64,000 nt of DNA from Cryptomeria japonica (lineage: Eukaryota; Streptophyta; Pinopsida; Cupressales; Cupressaceae), in assembly GCF_030272615.1 (NCBI RefSeq), contig NC_081409.1, positions 878,697,220 to 878,761,219 on the forward strand, read 5' to 3'. The notes below the pieces were generated by a model that was not told the DNA's origin, searched no databases, and worked only from the letters and a program-made list of their open reading frames with translations. Both the position numbers and the translations under genes were made by a program. Below are positions 1 through 10,680 of the stretch, piece after piece (the first letter of the stretch is position 1; each line of letters starts with the position of its first letter).

Positions 1-2
1 AC

Positions 3-1607
3 TTGCAAGATCTATTTTTATGCCCTAGAGATGATGGCTGCTATTTCTATAGAAATGATTGTTTGAATGAGAAATGCTCAGAATGCGGTGGGTTGTCAAA
101 GTTTGTTTCATGTTTTCATGAGGGTAGTGAACACAAGTTTGGAAATAATTATGTTGAGAAAAAAAGATACGAGACAGTGAAATATACTTTGAAAAGTGGA
201 GGTGAAGGTTCTAGATGCGAATTAGTCTCAAGAGAAGTGAGTATTGCTGATTTTATTTTGGATTTTAAGGAAAATCTTTTCTACAAGTATGCAAGGCACA
301 CCCATCTGTCTCAGTGGTTGGATCAACAGTTCAGGATGTGTAAGAACTATTTCTCGATTGGCACTATTGTATCGGTGGTTGATTTTGCAGAGAACTATAC
401 ATTGCAACCACAGAATGAGGTACAGTCTCAGTACTACAATTCAGTCCAGATTGCTATTTTTGTTCACATTACATATAGACATGCTCCTAATAGTATAGAA
501 GAGGACAGGAAGATAATCAGGGAGTATCATTTTTATATGAGTGATAATAGATCACACTCCTCTGAGTATGTGCAAAATTCTTTCGATAATTTTTTTGAGT
601 TCTTGCATGAGAAAGATATTGCAATTGATCGACATATAATATGGTCAGATAACTGTACGGGTCAATTCAAGAATGCGTGTATGTTTTATTGGTTGAGTAG
701 AATGCATGTGGAGAGGTGTATACCTCATATTTGGTGTTTTTTTGAGGCGGGGCATGGGAAGGGAGAGCATGATGGAGTAGGTGCATGTTTGAAGAGAGCT
801 CTAGTTAAGGAGCAATTGAGGATTTCAGGTGCAAATTTCTCTAATGCACATTCTATTGTTGATTGGTGTAGTTCAGCATTGTCACATGGAGGTACTCTTG
901 ATTCAACAGTGAGTAGATTCTTTTGGTTGGTCGAGGAGGGAATAGTGGGAAATAGATTGGATTGTCAAACAATTAAAGATTCTTCAAAGATACATTCATT
1001 TCTCAACTCAGATGCAAGTACATGGACCATTTAGACATGAGTGTTGGCTTGTTTTTGTTAGAGTTGTGTTTGGTGTGATTGGGATTAGTGCGAGTCAAGT
1101 GAGTGGATTGATACGTGGGTTCCCCACTATCTAACTCCTTTATCTCAAACAATATCCTTGTTAAACGATGACATGGAAAGTTCACTTGAGTATAATCGTT
1201 TATCAAATCTTGTATAGCCAGGACATGTTTTTGCAGTTGTTGCACTGCAAGGGAATGAAGAGAGATCAGAATACTGGTTGGCATGATGTGTATAGGGAAA
1301 ACAAAAGCTAACACAACCAGTGACAGATGATGATGGGTTCACATATCCTACAGGTTCAGTTGTTGTTGTGGGAACTTGGTTGCGAACATACATGATTAGA
1401 AAGAATGGCATACCTGCATTTGAAGACTATGAGAGACACAAAACCATTATAATGTATTCACACCTTATTATAGCTACAAATGTCAAGTTGTTGAAGCATC
1501 AAGCAAAACCGAAGACCAAAGAGCTATGGACAGTGACTATTGTTGATCATGAAGCAATACTGGATCCTCTTAAACAAAGAGATGACCCTTCAGGCACACT
1601 TGAGTAG
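3..1607 (+). pseudogene. DDE-transposase-like protein, 5' part outside the window, broken after about codon 343
   Basis: An open frame runs from the window edge to 1034 (343 codons) and the same frame resumes at about 1160-1607. The first part has cysteine-rich ends (CPRDDGC, CSECGG) like zinc ligands. It also has two blocks that look like a transposase core: WSDNCTGQFKN near residue 215 and HGKGEHDGVGACLKR near residue 250. The Asp and the HGKG..DG.G..KR pattern recall DDE-type proteins known from plants and animals, but I cannot name the superfamily. The downstream block reads GHVFAVVALQGN..EYWLA, then a stop, then YPTGSVVVVGTWL, a plausible C-terminal domain. Stops at 1032, about 1038, about 1215, 1285 and 1291 interrupt it, so the copy is probably dead. 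A spliced intron over 1035-1150 cannot be excluded. Strand and coding nature are confident; the exact role is inference. Confidence 0.6.
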
Positions 1608-2131
1608 TAGGTCTTTAATAGTGCCTTATTTTTTTATCATGCATTTCATTTCAAACAAAGATCATTAAACCTTAATGTTCAAGTTTGTTATGTGTATATT
1701 AAGGATGTGTTCAAAATGCAGGTCTATTGATGAACATTTTTTTTGGCAACACAGTTTTTGCATGCACATAGTGAGTACACTCGATATAATTGGAAGGGAT
1801 GTATTTTTGCAACACGACTTATTATCATGCATTTGATGAGCTTTACAATTTTTGTTATTAGACAACACTATTTGATAATTTTTTATGATATAATTATTGC
1901 ATAACCTTTATGCTCATGAAGGTCTTTTTTGATGATATACAATAGTATCACATTACAATTTTTGCATCAACATAGTGGGTTCTGTTGATATAATTTGAAG
2001 GGACGTATTTTTATGGTATATAATCCAACCTTTTTATTTTTTATCATGCATTTCATTTGAAGTGATTTTCATAAATCCTTTATGTTCATCCATGCATTTT
2101 ATGTGTAGACTAACAATTCTTAAAAATACAG

Positions 2132-2583
2132 GTTCATGCTAGATCATTCGTCGTTGACAAGACCCTCTCTTGGTGATGGTACATATTACTTTGTGCATTA
2201 ATGAGATTAAATTGTGGCTCTTGTTGTGTTTATTATCATGAAGATGATTCAAATGCATGTGGCCATGACACATCCGCAGTGGATCAAATTGTCATGACAG
2301 ATGATCTATTGAATCAAACATTTGACATTCATGGTCAAGGTGGTCTGTTGAATCAAACATTTGACATTTGACATTTGTTAATGTTGGGCCTTCAACATCA
2401 ACACCTACTAGTCAAGGTGGTCATCGAACTTTCACTCAGGTAACCTTGTCTATTTTTATTCATTAATGGTTTATAAAATAAAGTCAGTTAGATTTTGGCA
2501 ATTGAATAACATTGTTTCATTTTCAGACGCTGACATCAGATGCACCTAATATTCTCTCCATAATGGAGCATGGTGTTCTCTAG
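2132..2583 (+). pseudogene. Three small 3' exons, probably of the transposase-like gene upstream
   Basis: Three exons are delimited by good splice signals: 2132-2178 (acceptor ACAG, donor GTACAT), 2244-2439 (acceptor GAAG, donor CAG/GTAACC) and 2527-2583 (acceptor TTTTCAG, ending in TAG). Joined, the first two read in one frame across the junction (MLDHSSLTRPSLGDDDSNAC), which supports real splicing. Exon 2 contains two near copies of LLNQTFDIHGQGG-like text. A short ACATTTG slippage duplication near 2365-2378 shifts the frame before the last stretch, which ends in APNILSIMEHGVL. The product is an acidic, low-complexity tail. Linking it to the 3-1607 frame rests only on strand and distance. 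Confidence 0.4.
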
Positions 2584-3200
2584 CAGTAGCATCTTTGATG
2601 CTTTTGACAGTAGTATGAGTCAGATTAGTAAATTTCTAATTTGATGCTTCCCACAGGGCTTTGCAACTTCAGATTGTGAGTGTGCCCCTGTTACAAATGA
2701 ATTGTACTTTAATCAACATAGATGGTCTATGATGGCTTTTTTGTAAGACTATATGGTTTTATAACATATATTGTACTTTAATCTGCATATAACAATATCC
2801 AAGTGGTGGTTGGCATGAGCTTGAATATGGTAAGTTGTATGCATCTTGAAGTTGAATATGATATGTTGTATACATCTTGAGGTTGAAATTTGATTAGACT
2901 TTGTTAGCATTTGATGAATCATAAATGTCATTTCATTATTAATCTTGTGAGTGTGAGGTGTAGGAATAAATATCAATTACTTTGAAAGTCATGGATGGTT
3001 GTCCTGATATGATAACCACCACATGGTTGTGCCTTATGAAGAAAAGCTGAAGAGATAATAACTAATTGAGAACATCAATTCAAATCCATAATATAGAGGA
3101 TACTAATAACAGATCTTTGTATATTTATTTTTTCTAATAATGAAATAGGTACAACTGTATTGAGATAAAATGAAGCTTTTCTCTCATGGATGTCACATGC
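2584..3200. other. Non-coding spacer, nothing recognised
   Basis: AT-rich unique-looking sequence between the decayed transposase-like gene and the satellite array. It has a short duplicated phrase (TATG.TAAGTTGTATGCATCTTGA-like) near 2825-2880 and no supported gene. Confidence 0.5.
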
Positions 3201-5030
3201 GTAGGGTATGACCCCGAGCGTTCGATCGAGTGGGGGGGAAAAACAAGAGCATGCATAGGGTAATTATGCCTAACTCGACATGTTGGAGCCGATGGTTCGT
3301 CATCGCAATGAGCAGAACGAGAAATCGATGATTTTTTTGCCAACCGAAAAATTGTTGCCCTAATAAAACCGTAGGGCAACTTGAAAAACTGAGATAGGCT
3401 TTTGTAGGGACCTCTCTCGTGGCCCCGTAGGTTCAAACAGATCGTTTGCAGGTGCCACAGATTCCGAGTTAGGGTCCGTCAAAGTTTGACAATTTTGAAC
3501 ACTTAGGGCGCTCAAGGGACGACGCCGGTAGGGTATGACCTCAAGCGTTCGATTGAGTGGGGGGGAAAAAAAGGAGCATGCGTAGGGTAATAATGCCTAA
3601 CTGGACATGTCGGAGCCAACGGTTCGTCATCGCGACAAGCAGAATGAGAAATCGGCCACGTGACAACATTCCATTGAGTGAGACTGACGATTTTTTTGCC
3701 AACTGAAAAATTGCTGCCCTAATAAAAGCATAGGGAAAATTGAAAAACCGAGATAGGCTTTTGTAGGGACCTCTCTCGTGGCCCTGTAGGTTCAAAAGGA
3801 TTGTTTGCAGGTGCCACAGATTCTGAGTTAGGGCCCGTCAAAGTTTGATAATTTTGAGCACTTAGGGTGCTCAAGGGACGACGCTGGTAGGGTATGACCC
3901 CAAGCGTTCGATTGAGTGGGGGGGCAAAACAGGAGCATGCATAGGGTAATAATGCCTAACTAGACATGTCGAAGCTAACGGTTCGTCATTGTGACAAGCA
4001 GAACAAGAAATCGGCCACGCGACAACATTCCATTGAGTGAGACTGATGATTTTTTTGCCAACTGAAAAATTGCTGCCCTAATAAAACCGTAGGGCAACTT
4101 GAAAAACCGAGATAGGCTTTTGTAGGGACCTCTCTCATGGCCCCGTAGGTTCAAACATATCATTCGCAGGTGCCATGGATTCTGAGTTAGGGCCCGTCAA
4201 AGTTTGACAATTTTGAGCACTTAGGGTGCTCAAGGGATGATGTCGGTAGGGTATGACCCTGAGAGTTCAATTGAGTGGGGGGGAAAAACAAGAGAATGTG
4301 TAGGGTAATAATGCCTAACTGGACATGTCAGAGCTGACGGTTCATCATTGTGATGAGTTGAACGAGAAATTGACCATGCGACAACATTCCATTGAGTGAG
4401 ACTGACGATTTTTTCGCCAACCGAAAAATTGCTGCCCTAATAAAACCGTAGGGAAACTTGAAATACCGAGATAGGCTTTTGTAGGGACCCCTCTCATGGC
4501 CCCGTAGGTTGAAACCGATTATTTACAGGTGCCATGGATTCTGAGTTAGGGCCCATCAAAGTTTGACAATTTTGAGCACTTAGGGCGCTCAAGGGACGAT
4601 GCCGGTAGGGTATGACCCCAATCGTTCGATCAAGTGGGGGGGAAAAATAGGAGCATGCATAGGGTAATAATGCCTAATTGGACATTTCAGAGCTGACGGT
4701 TAATCATCACGATGAGTTGAACGAGAAATCGACCATGCGACAACATTCCATTGAGTGAGACTGACGAGTTTTTTGCCAACCGAAAAATTGCTTCCCTAAT
4801 AAAACCGTAGGGAAACTTGAAATACCGAGATAGGCTTTTGTAGGGACCCCTCTCGTGGCCCCATAGGTTCAAACGGATCATTTGCAAGTGCCACGGATTC
4901 CAAGTTAGGGCCCATCAAAGTTTGACAATTTTGAACACTTAGGGCGCTCAAGGGATGACGTCGGTAGGGTATGACCCCGAGCGTTCGATCAAGTGGGGGT
5001 GCAAAATAGGAGCATGCGTAGGGTGTTGTT
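3201..5030. repeat. Tandem satellite, 359-bp unit, about 5.2 copies
   Basis: Each unit begins GTAGGGTATGACC. Starts are at 3201, 3528, 3887, 4246, 4605 and 4964, so four units are exactly 359 bp. The first is 327 bp because it lacks about 32 bp between ATCG and GATTTTTTTGCC. The sixth is cut off at about 5030. The unit is GC-richer than its surroundings. Many differences between copies are C/T or G/A at CpG or former CpG sites, as expected for a methylated repeat. 359 bp is close to two nucleosome repeats, a size seen in plant satellites. A minus-strand open stretch (RGHERGPYKSL...) recurs in most copies; because 359 is not a multiple of three it cannot run through the array. Confidence 0.95.
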
Positions 5031-5200
5031 CATTAAATGAATTGTATTATTCATTGAATGAATTGTATTGTATTGTTGATTAAATGAATTGTATTGTTCA
5101 TTAAATAAATTGTATTATATTGTTCATTAAATGAATTATATTGTTCATTATAAAAATAACACTTACGATGAAATGAAATGAATTGTATTGTTCATTAAAT
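5031..5200. repeat. AT-rich minisatellite built on TTCATTAAATGAATTGTA
   Basis: Six or so imperfect copies of a phrase of about 20-25 bp (TTGTTCATTAAATGAATTGTA) abut the truncated last satellite unit. The core is nearly palindromic. The junction with the satellite is abrupt at about 5030. Confidence 0.8.
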
Positions 5201-5468
5201 AGCCATTATTAACCATTGTTAATTATTGGAATGAAGATTAAAGATTTCCATGATAACACCACACACAGATGAGCAACAATTTATATGATCGAATATCAAC
5301 TTCAGTATATATATAAATGTCAAATGATTACAAATGTATGTCCACACACAAATATGGCATAAACGCCAATTGAAACAAAATGTATGTCTAAATATGTGAA
5401 TGTATGTCCATATACAAAATATACATGCTAACTAGACATGTAAGCATCCCAAAACTATCTATAACATC

Positions 5469-7393
5469 CTAATCTGCTGATGGATCATCAAAATCGATCC
5501 TCTTCGCCACACTGCTCAGCTCTGAAGGATCCTGCACAAGAAAAACAAACCACGATTAATACTAGTTATATTATATAATTCACATTCAAAAAGTTAACAT
5601 AAAAATGAACTATTTAATTGAACTATTCATGTTTACCTCATCTCCACGTTTTCTCTTCAGCTTTGCAGGACTCTTGATGTATGTCTTTGGTAGAGGAGGT
5701 ATGTTTTGAATATTTTGATACACAACCTACATATGTTCAGAAACATGAGATTGATACAAGTTAGCATATAATTGTCACTGATAATGACAAATTATATCTA
5801 CTAATCAAATAATAAAATAAACACACATCTACTCGAGGCATCTCTTCTTCTTCTTCAGGTATACTGGGTGTAGTCATCAAGGATGTGAAGCCAAGAGTTC
5901 TCTGTATATATACACAACAAGTATATGAAACTATCAATCTATGTCTAGACATGTATAATCACTATAAGTTATTTAAACTATTCATTCAATCATATTTGCA
6001 TTCAATTACCTTTCCCTTGTCTCTAATTGCACTACCAGATCCTAGATCACACTGCACCGCACTCGTGCTGCTTGTCCCCTACAAGAGTAAAATAAGATAT
6101 ACATGCAAGTTACTACATAATCTAATTAATACAAATATAAATGATGAGCATGTATGTACAATAAAATACAAACGAATAGGTGCAATAATATATGTACCGT
6201 CAAGCTATCAAGGCCAAATGAAATGGCTGACAAGGTGCCCTCCTGAATCTGTCTCAACTCATCCTCAGTCATCAACTGTTAAATAGACCATGTAAATAAA
6301 AATTAGTACTTAATATTATCTAATTTATAAATATTTAATTAAAATATAACATGAACTGTGAAAACAAAAATCTTACCAATACATCATCAATGTATGATGA
6401 CGGTGCCTCCTCACCTCTCGCATGTGAGGACTCCCCAAGGTATCCTCCAGTTTGTGTAACAACCTCTTGTGCATCATGCATCTCATGCACCTCGTAATCT
6501 GCACTGTCCATAGCAGGATCAACGGGCTGTCCAACTGGACCCAAGCATACGTGTCCACACATGACACAACTATGGGGCACACATATGTGTGGAGCCAAGG
6601 ATGACGTGTCACCGACATCGGATGCACCACTACCATCAAGAGTAGGCTAAGCTACTGATGCAACCTGAGAAACCAAAAGGCTACTCAAAGAGTGAATAGC
6701 CAATATGGTCCGTGAAGCCGCCTCACAAATGATATCAGGATGCTAATCTACAGGTGGGGGATCAACAAGAGGAGAGGGGACATATCGGCCCTAGACTACT
6801 CTGACTATCCCAGGTCTATTTTGGGGCATACCTAAACCTACACCCTGGAAAGGTTGGATGTCAAAGTAGTTCACATGTTTGTGTAAAACAAACTCAGCAT
6901 ATAATTTTTTTATGAAATAGAAGGGGATATCAAGATTGTTGCTGGGTGGTTTGTCGAAAACCATCCACCAACGATCCCAAATTTTTTTCACAATCCCATC
7001 ATTTGTGCACCATTTGATAGAAAGTTTTATTTTTTTAGGATCTACGGGCTGACCAGTACGGGGATTGACAAACAATGAGGCGATTTTGGCTTTGGATATC
7101 TCAAGATCCTTGATATACTTATACAACAAGCCATCTGCATATTTTTCCTTCATAGAATCTCACCACAAAAGGGCGGCATCGTGCTCCTTAGTCATGGTTT
7201 CCATACTTTTTACGATCAACGTGAGAGGATCAAACAATGGGTTTAGATGAGGGATCCTACGATATACTTCTGCAATCCCCCTCAATTCATTCAAATTTTG
7301 TGCAATCAAATCTTGAATTGAGGGGGGGTTTGGCAAATGAGGGTTTTGTTGTTGCAGTTGTGGTTGGTCAGTGTTTTCATTGTTATCCCCCAT
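5469..7393 (-). pseudogene. Six-exon gene of unknown function, exon 1 broken by four stops
   Basis: Read on the minus strand, six exons have consensus GT-AG borders: 7393-6377, 6275-6198, 6078-6010, 5901-5833, 5726-5637 and 5531-5469 (ends TAG). Every exon is a multiple of three, so all introns are phase 0. The product would be about 461 residues. It starts MGDNNENTDQPQLQQQ (Gln/Asn-rich), then a folded-looking middle (IKWCTNDGIVKKIWDRWWMVFD), an acidic stretch (EEEEEMPR), a basic KLKRKRG possible nuclear signal, and a tail DPSELSSVAKRIDFDDPSAD. Four in-frame stops lie in exon 1 (7162-7160 TGA; 6793-6791, 6745-6743 and 6649-6647 TAG). Exons 2-6 have none. I do not recognise the family. The middle domain suggests a DNA-binding or transposon accessory protein, but that is a guess. 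Confidence 0.7.
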
Positions 7394-7838
7394 TTTTAAC
7401 CTAATTGAATGTAAACAATTAAATTTAGTTAAAAAATTTAAACAATTAGGTATTTGATTTTAAAAAAACCTAGTTTTCATGAAAAAAAACCATATTTTCA
7501 ATGAAAAATCAAATAAACATTCACAAAAAATACAAAAAATGAATGAAAATGATTCAAAACGATAAAATTCTTACCTCTAAATCTATTTTTTAGCAATTTT
7601 TTGTCAAAACACCGGATATCGGATGGAGTGGATAACGGATTTTGACGAATTCGCGCGACCCGTGAGTTAAAAATGACTCATGGGACTGTCACTATCGAAA
7701 TATAAAAGTCTCAGAAAATCGGATATCCGATTTCAACACTTAAATTATTTTTAAATAACATATATAATATAATAATATATTATATAATACGTATTGTATT
7801 ATATTATATATATTATAATATATAATATAATATAATAT
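7394..7838. other. Upstream region of the six-exon gene, ending in an AT microsatellite
   Basis: Contains a GC-bearing stretch near 7610-7740 with the palindromic motif ATCGGATATCCGAT (about 7715-7728), then an (AT)/(ATT)-type microsatellite from about 7755. The microsatellite resumes at 8632 after the inserted LTR, so both halves were once one tract. The six-exon gene's promoter would lie here; no clear TATA box was picked out from the AT background. Confidence 0.5.
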
Positions 7839-8631
7839 TGTATATGGTGAAAATGGATAACAATAATAACAATATTGAAAGGCTAAATGAATTCAACCAC
7901 CAAACCCTAGCCTAACAACAAGAAAGATCCACCATAACATATGAAGATTACCTAAGACAATGCAAATCACATGAAATCACAAAGATTATACCATCACATA
8001 TCCAATAGGGTTTTGATCTCCATTCTTCCTATCTCCATTGATCTTGCTTGATATATTTGCTCTCAGATTTTATATGCACAAGAGCTCAACGAAGAACGGA
8101 ATGTGGTTGCAAGTAGGATCGTAGTGTAGTCAATTGCATAAAAGATGATTAGCATGAATGATTAGCCTGAGTGATTAGGGTTTGATAGTGAAGGAAGCAT
8201 CTCCTTATATAGAAGACACTATATGAAATGGAGGGATAAGATTGAGAGGTGTAAAAAAGGAGGTCGGCTATGATTAGAGGGTAGGTAGAAGAAATAATAA
8301 AATAATGAGAGAGGTAGGTAGTGTATGAATTAAGAGATGAATGACATGTGTCATAGGTAGAAAAGGTTAATGAATTAATTAAATAAATAAAGATTTATTT
8401 AATTAATAGAAGAAGTGGGATCAATTAAATAAATAAAATATTTATTTAATTTAGGAAAAGGATAATTTAAATAAATAAATGTATTTATTTAAATGAGAAA
8501 TAAGGCTAGAAGAGGATAAATGAATTAATTAAATAAATAAATATTTATTTAATTAATAGAAGAATTAGGCTTAGATAATTAAATAAATAAAATATTTATT
8601 TAATTAGACATGACAATTTTAGGTGTCTACA
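7839..8631 (-). mobile_element. Solo LTR A, 793 bp, target duplication AATAT
   Basis: On the minus strand the unit begins TGTAGACACCTAAAA and ends CCATATACA, so it has TG...CA termini. AATAT flanks both sides (7834-7838 and 8632-8636), although in an AT tract five matching bases are weaker evidence than usual. A TATA box (TATATAAGG) lies at 8212-8204. Five AT-rich palindromes of about 30 bp built on TTAAATAAATAAATATTTATTTAA occur between 8379 and 8605. The start matches solo LTR B at 41893. No internal region or second LTR is present, so it is a solo LTR left by recombination of a probably Ty3-type element. Confidence 0.75.
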
Positions 8632-8832
8632 AATATTATATTATATTATATTATATTATATTATATATAATATTGTATGATATAATAAGTATTATATTCT
8701 ATTCTATTCTATTATATATAATATTATATTATATTATAATATATAATATAATACAATATTATATTATAATATATAATATAATACAATATTATATAATATA
8801 TAATATAATATAATATTGTATTATATAATACG
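8632..8832. repeat. AT-rich simple repeat (right half of the split microsatellite)
   Basis: Long runs of ATTAT/ATAAT with nearly no G or C. Together with 7755-7838 it forms a single tract split by solo LTR A. Confidence 0.9.
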
Positions 8833-9009
8833 TAACATATAATATATTTTTTAAATTAAAATTACAAATAAAAATCGGATATTGGATAAAATCCGATATC
8901 CGATTTGCATAGGTTACCAGGCCAAGGTGTACTGACACCCAGGCCAAGCAAAAAGTCAACACAAATTTTTCGCGTTTTTAGGCGAGTGAGGAAGGCTATT
9001 TTTTTCACA

Positions 9010-9396
9010 TCACCACTTTTTGGCCCCCCTTGATCCTGCACTAACCCTCATGTGACTGTTGGGCCTCCTCCTGCTCCTCAACTGAAACCTCCTCTTTTTC
9101 CAACCATCCCACCAATGTACATGGCATTTCATTTCAGCTTTTGCTTGCACAAATTCACTTCCTTCCGAGTCTAAATTGCTGAGAAATTTGTCAATAACAT
9201 AATCAACCGCTTCAACCAAAATCTCACACAAAGGTGAATCAAAGGTAGGATAAACAACTCCCACTTCATGAAATTCTCTAGAGCCACAAGACCAAGACAT
9301 GAGATCTTGACACCACTCTTCCCAGTTTATTCTCTCTTCCATGTCACCTTCTTCCATCTTTCATCTCTGCTCAATGTAACCACGTCTTTGATACCA
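9010..9396 (-). mobile_element. Ty1/copia-type primer site followed by a short open frame
   Basis: On the minus strand, TTGGTATCAAAGACG (about 9396-9382) resembles the copia primer site complementary to initiator tRNA-Met (TGGTATCAGAGC), with two changes. It directly follows a TAGCA end typical of an LTR. About 25 bases later an ATG opens a 115-codon frame (9357-9010, MEEGDMEERINWEEW...) that ends RRRPNSHMRVSAGSRG. The frame position fits a gag start, but the protein does not look like a standard copia Gag and no second LTR is found to the left. It is a truncated element or a transduced fragment. Confidence 0.4.
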
Positions 9397-9652
9397 ATTG
9401 CTAATCTAAAACAAACATAGAAAACATTTAAACAAATAGACTAAAACGAAAACAAAGAGAAAATACACACAACACCCTGAATTACGTGGTTCACCATAAT
9501 TGGTGACAGCCATGGGAAAGCAGGGAACACTTCTATTAACTGGTCTCCAATACATCATACATTGACTGCATGCAGTCATTTGCACATTCATATTCAACCA
9601 TGAAATGAAGAATTGGGTGAATGCGAATGGTCATGTGACCACTGGGCTTCAC
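9397..9652 (-). mobile_element. Probable copia-type LTR fragment adjoining the primer site
   Basis: On the minus strand the sequence ends GATTAGCA just before the tRNA-Met-like primer site and carries the phrase GGTGAACCACGTAATTCAGG, common in plant copia LTRs. The 5' limit is uncertain; TGTGAAGCCC at 9652 is one candidate. Confidence 0.35.
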
Positions 9653-10680
9653 ATTCCTAATAGAAAGGTCAATGAAAAGACTATGAAGGTAATTAAAAAG
9701 TTGCAAATTTAAGATAATAAAATTATGTTCTTGTCTTCAATCTGATAGTAGATTCTCTCTATTTGTTAGGGTGTGTTTTTTGCATTTAAAGGTAGGAGGG
9801 AGTTTTTTTTTCTCTTGCATCAAGTTGCAATGGATGTGTCCTTGCGGTCTAGATTGGGGGAGGAGACAAATGTCTTTCTCTTCCTCTTCAATGAGAGGGG
9901 GGAGGCATCACACATATGACAAAAAATAAAATAAAATGATAGATTGGATAGTACACATCACACAAAATAGAGGTGATTGACGTAGGCAATATATACGACA
10001 AGAGAATTATTTCTTGAGGACAATAAAAAGCAATGACAAAAAGGGGTGAGGAGAAATAGTCAGAAAAAATGGAAAGTGATGATCGTTTGACAACTTCATA
10101 GTGTACAAACAACGATGTGAACAAAATATCAACAGACAAAACATTTTCAATCATCTTGCATTGGCTTTTGTGAACTTTCAGCCATTGATTTTGAAAAATA
10201 GCTTGTCCATTTCAAATAAGGAATGCCTTCGACGTAATAAATTAAATATCTTTTTAAATTAAATTTTCTTATGAGCACATTTTTAATAAACTTATCTTTT
10301 TTTATGTTTAGAAAATTTTCCCTAATAATAATGAATGTAAATGCTTCAAAAAAAAAAAATTTCAATTCAAAAGCTTAGTCTAATTTTTTTATGTCATCTG
10401 TTATATTATTTCTAGTTTAGTTTTTATGTAATTAAATATGTGGATAATATTTATAAAATTAAAATATAAACTTATCTAATTTTTTTTTTATTAATTATGT
10501 TTACAAATTTTTAACATTTATTTTTCTATTTCTCACACTTTCTTTTTCTTATTTTTTTAATATTAATTTATTTTAAGAAAATTATTTTCAATGTCATAAT
10601 CTATTCAATAATTAAAAAAAAATTATAATATAGTTGCCACCATAAAGGTTGTCTTCGTTCCATTGAACTTAAAAAGAAAA
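9653..10680. other. AT-rich spacer, nothing supported
   Basis: About 1 kb of increasingly AT-rich sequence with A and T runs (10348-10356, 10480-10490). No coding, RNA or repeat signal is supported. Confidence 0.5.

Noticed and set aside
3541-4887. A minus-strand peptide (RGHERGPYKSL...) repeated in four or five satellite units
   Set aside because: The units are near identical, so the frame is inherited with the repeat. 359 is not a multiple of three and stops close each copy.
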